From Chloroflexota bacterium (GTDB lineage Bacteria; Chloroflexota; Anaerolineae; Promineifilales; Promineifilaceae): 8,790 nt of DNA. Under the pieces are notes generated by a model, which was not told where the DNA came from, did no database searches, and saw only the letters and a program-made list of their open reading frames with translations. This document shows, one piece after another, positions 6,902-8,790 of this stretch. How positions within the stretch are numbered: the stretch's first letter is position 1; every line of letters starts with the position of its first letter. The position numbers were made by a program, and so were the translations under genes. The stretch lies in assembly GCA_030599405.1 (NCBI GenBank), contig JAUVOB010000033.1, positions 1-8,790 on the forward strand, written 5' to 3'.

Positions 6902-7408
6902 ATGATCTCAGCTGAGTTGATCCGACGGTATCCGTTCTTCGCATGTCTGACCGATGATCAGATTCTCACATTGGCCAGAATAGGAGAAGAACTCACGGTT
7001 GAAGCTGGGCATTACTTCTTTTATGAGCGGGATAGATTGAAGAAACTGTATATTTTGCTGAAAGGGAATGTCGATATCACCATCGGAATACCTGACAGAG
7101 ATGTCAAGCAAGATGTTCGCGAAAACATTTTGGGCAACTTTGTATCACATGAGGTAACCGTTAGTTTCGTCTCGCCGGGGCAGATATTCGCCTGGTCCGC
7201 CCTGATCCCACCGCACGTGTCCACAGCCAGCGCGCGGACAACGGTCCAGACCAGTGTGGTCGCTTTCGACTGTGATGAGCTCGATGAGATCTTCCAGCAT
7301 GATCGTGAGTTTGGTTACCTGATGCTTCAGAAGGTTGCGGGAGTAATACGAAAGCGTCTCAGGGACATGCGCATTCAATCACTGGCGTTTTCTCCGACTA
7401 TCGCCTAG
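6902..7408 (+). CDS. Stand-alone cyclic-nucleotide-binding-domain protein (Crp-type sensor domain without HTH)
   Basis: This 168-residue protein consists of a single CNB beta-roll with its C-terminal helix. Visible family features are YPFFACLTDDQILTLARIGE at 10-29, the strand YILLKGNVDITI at 50-61, and the phosphate-binding-cassette region GQIFAWSALIPP at 93-104 followed by TASARTTVQTS (108-118). After these come DELDEIF (125-131) and a long helix with KVAGVIRKRLRDMR (144-157). It ends there, with no helix-turn-helix, so it cannot bind DNA in the way Crp or Fnr does. The cassette lacks the Glu and Arg that contact cyclic AMP in canonical domains (by-eye alignment: Phe/Ala near 96-97 and Ala109 instead). 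It may therefore sense another ligand or act only as a protein-protein module. It is transcribed divergently from sbcD and lies upstream of a histidine kinase gene. The start is fixed by GGAGGT at 6891. Confidence 0.85.
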   Translation: MISAELIRRYPFFACLTDDQILTLARIGEELTVEAGHYFFYERDRLKKLYILLKGNVDITIGIPDRDVKQDVRENILGNFVSHEVTVSFVSPGQIFAWSALIPPHVSTASARTTVQTSVVAFDCDELDEIFQHDREFGYLMLQKVAGVIRKRLRDMRIQSLAFSPTIA

Positions 7409-7529
7409 GCGCCCCATAGTTCTATGCTATCCGTTCACAGTTGGATCGACGACTGAGTACAATCACTGCAGCCTCAAATAGATAGTCAAACGTCCTGGGT
7501 CTTAGTCAAAAGAGACTTCTTACTAACGG

Positions 7530-7556
7530 GTGATCTCAATCACTCGATTCGAGTGA
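7530..7556. repeat. Two overlapping palindromes, GTGAT-N4-ATCAC and TCACTCGA-T-TCGAGTGA
   Basis: GTGAT (7530-7534) is repeated inverted as ATCAC (7539-7543) across four bases. This is the geometry of Fnr/Crp-family sites. TCACTCGA-T-TCGAGTGA (7540-7556) is a perfect 8-1-8 palindrome and shares the bases 7540-7543. The two cannot form as hairpins at the same time. They lie about 30 bases upstream of a candidate -10 for the histidine kinase gene, so a regulator site is the simplest reading. The second could also be part of a transcript end. Confidence 0.55.
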
Positions 7557-7562
7557 CAAACA

Positions 7563-7574
7563 ACACTTCGGTGT
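7563..7574 (+). other. Short hairpin with UUCG tetraloop
   Basis: ACAC-TTCG-GTGT gives a four-base-pair stem closed by C-G around a UUCG loop, a very stable RNA tetraloop type. It follows the overlapping palindromes by six bases. No T-run follows, so termination is not supported. With so short a stem, chance occurrence is possible. Confidence 0.35.
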
Positions 7575-7587
7575 CGCTGAAGTCATG

Positions 7588-7596
7588 TGTTATGAT
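7588..7596 (+). promoter_or_regulatory. Candidate extended -10 promoter of the histidine kinase gene
   Basis: TGT-TATGAT (7588-7596) matches an extended -10 (TGn plus a five-of-six TATAAT). No -35 is recognisable 17 bases upstream, which extended -10 promoters can do without. Transcription would start near 7603 and leave a leader of about 147 bases. TATAGT at 7601-7606 is an alternative -10. Confidence 0.35.
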
Positions 7597-7749
7597 CGCG
7601 TATAGTTAATTTCTATCGAGGCTGCAAGAACGTCAAGGCCCAGCTTATAGTTCTATTCCAGCCTTGGACCTTGCCTTGTAACCTGAGAGATACAACAGGA
7701 TCCCTTGCTAGTTCATCTCAGCCGGTAGCACTTCGAGATCTGGGAATAG

Positions 7750-8790
7750 ATGGCTCGATCACTGCGTGACACTTTTCTTCGTAATCAGACTGAGTTACTA
7801 AATGTACTTCGTCTGATTCTTTGGGTTGTCCCTGCCCTCATGGCGATATTGGGGACGGCTTTTGTGTTGGTCGAGAACTCACGCCATAGGAACGATCCGG
7901 GATGGCCTTGGATAACCATTTTCGGCCTGGTCATATTGGCCGTTATTGGACCGGTATTGTCGTGGATCTGTCTGCGCTGGGCTCTCAGAGTTGCCGAGGC
8001 ATATCTGGCCTCGCAGGAACAACTTACCCAGCGCGCTGAGGAGCTTGTTACTCTGAACGCATTGTCAGTAGCTTCCGGCCGTTCACTCGATCTCGGCAAG
8101 ACGATTTCCACGATTCTTGGACAGTCGATGGCGGCGGTCGACGCATCCGCGGGGATGGTATTTATTCAGGCAAACGGACGGCCAGGGCTTCGATTGGAGG
8201 CACACCGGGGCATATCGATCAATATGGCTGAGAAGGAAGCCAGTCTGGCTCCTGGACATTGTCTCTGTGGTCAGGCTGTCAAATATCGAAAGGTGTTATT
8301 TGCCGCGGATGTGGGCGATGATCCTCGTTGTACCTCTGATCTCTGTATCTGCGAAGGCTTCCGCTCGGTTGCTTGTGCGCCACTTGAGGTGAAGGGGGAA
8401 ATTGTGGGATTACTGCAGTTGGCAAGTCCGGAAATCGGCCACTTTTCCAGCGAGCAGCGAGACTTTTTAGCGGCCGTCGCTTCGCAGGCAAGCGTCTCAA
8501 TTGAGAATGCTCGATTGTACGACACGGTTCGGACTTTCAACGTAGAACTGGAGCAAAAGGTAAATCGCAGGACAAAGGAGCTTGAGATGGCGCAGTGGGC
8601 ATTAGCTGAGAAAGCACGCCAACTGCAGCTGTTGCTGAGCCAATCTTATCAAATTCAAGAAGAAACGCAGGCGCGCATCGCTCATGATATGCATGATGGC
8701 GTGACACAGATGATCATCGGTGCGCTCTATGAAACCCAAGCGGCCCGAGAAGCACTACCTGATGATGGGATCCAGGCAACTGAGAATCTC
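7750..8790 (+). CDS. Membrane-anchored GAF-domain sensor histidine kinase (NarL/DegS type), cut by right edge
   Basis: 347 residues are visible, open to the window end. There are two membrane segments at about 21-42 and 53-75 with a short loop of some ten residues, so the sensing parts are probably cytoplasmic. A GAF domain spans about 100-255, with APGHCLCGQAV (167-177), a VACAPLEVKGEIVGLLQLAS stretch (207-226) and an SIENARLYDTV exit helix. A charged coiled coil follows at about 260-308. The HisKA_3 dimerisation and phospho-acceptor motif ARIAHDMHDGVTQ sits at 308-320, with His315 as the likely phosphorylated residue. The catalytic HATPase domain and a partner response regulator would lie beyond the edge. 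Six cysteines lie in the GAF domain (171, 173, 194, 199, 201, 209), a possible metal or redox site. ATG 7750 directly follows an in-frame TAG; the SD is weak (GGGAA). The stimulus is not known. Confidence 0.88.
   Translation, partial: MARSLRDTFLRNQTELLNVLRLILWVVPALMAILGTAFVLVENSRHRNDPGWPWITIFGLVILAVIGPVLSWICLRWALRVAEAYLASQEQLTQRAEELVTLNALSVASGRSLDLGKTISTILGQSMAAVDASAGMVFIQANGRPGLRLEAHRGISINMAEKEASLAPGHCLCGQAVKYRKVLFAADVGDDPRCTSDLCICEGFRSVACAPLEVKGEIVGLLQLASPEIGHFSSEQRDFLAAVASQASVSIENARLYDTVRTFNVELEQKVNRRTKELEMAQWALAEKARQLQLLLSQSYQIQEETQARIAHDMHDGVTQMIIGALYETQAAREALPDDGIQATENL

Larger units (their letters stand above)
7409..7749. other. Non-coding stretch between the CNB-like gene and the histidine kinase gene
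   Basis: No open reading frame here looks real on either strand. The region contains CATAG-TT-CTATG (7415-7426) just after the stop codon, without a T-run, so it is not a convincing intrinsic terminator. Further on are two overlapping palindromes (7530-7556), a small UUCG-type hairpin (7563-7574), a possible extended -10 promoter (7588-7596) and a longer imperfect inverted repeat (7632-7669). The last pairs CAAGGC (7634-7639) with GCCTTG (7662-7667). Confidence 0.65.

Noticed and set aside
7415..7426. CATAG-TT-CTATG as intrinsic terminator of the CNB-like gene
   Set aside because: Short AT-rich stem, two-base loop and no T-run after it.
7785..8111. Minus-strand open frame over the start of the kinase gene
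   Set aside because: It is antisense to a kinase N-terminus with two membrane segments and a continuous frame; no SD or recognisable family.
1..8790. tRNA, rRNA, CRISPR array, insertion sequence or prophage remains
   Set aside because: No cloverleaf, regularly spaced repeats, transposase or integrase motif, or long terminal inverted repeats were found by eye.

Overview
The window looks like a bacterial chromosome segment of roughly even base composition. Most of it (1-6559, minus strand) is a DNA end-processing operon whose transcription order is sbcD (Mre11-like nuclease), sbcC (Rad50-like SMC ATPase), nurA (nuclease), a small HAS-barrel-like protein gene, and herA (hexameric ATPase/translocase, cut by the left edge). 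The gene set is the archaeal-style Mre11-Rad50-HerA-NurA end-resection set, which also occurs in some bacterial phyla. This set, the type of stand-alone cyclic-nucleotide-binding protein and the GAF histidine kinase together suggest Chloroflexota. That assignment is inferred from gene content by eye and no marker gene is present.

The operon is tightly packed. The Shine-Dalgarno (SD) of sbcC abuts the sbcD stop codon, sbcC and nurA share one base (TAATG), and the HAS-barrel gene and herA overlap by four (ATGA). The only real gap is 66 bases between nurA and the HAS-barrel gene, and a 13-base palindrome sits at its edge. The likely division of labour is as follows. SbcCD/Mre11-Rad50 opens blocked, hairpin or protein-bound ends. 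HerA then drives the NurA nuclease to resect the duplex. The small protein probably works with HerA or NurA.

A 342-base divergent intergenic region (6560-6901) holds a TATAAT-type promoter candidate on each strand and many short repeats. To its right, on the plus strand, is a single-domain cyclic-nucleotide-binding-like protein (6902-7408) with no DNA-binding domain. A 341-base non-coding stretch with overlapping palindromes follows. Last is a membrane-anchored GAF sensor histidine kinase of the NarL/DegS type (from 7750), cut by the right edge just after its phospho-acceptor motif. Its GAF domain carries an unusual set of six cysteines. No tRNA, rRNA, CRISPR array, insertion sequence or phage gene was seen.
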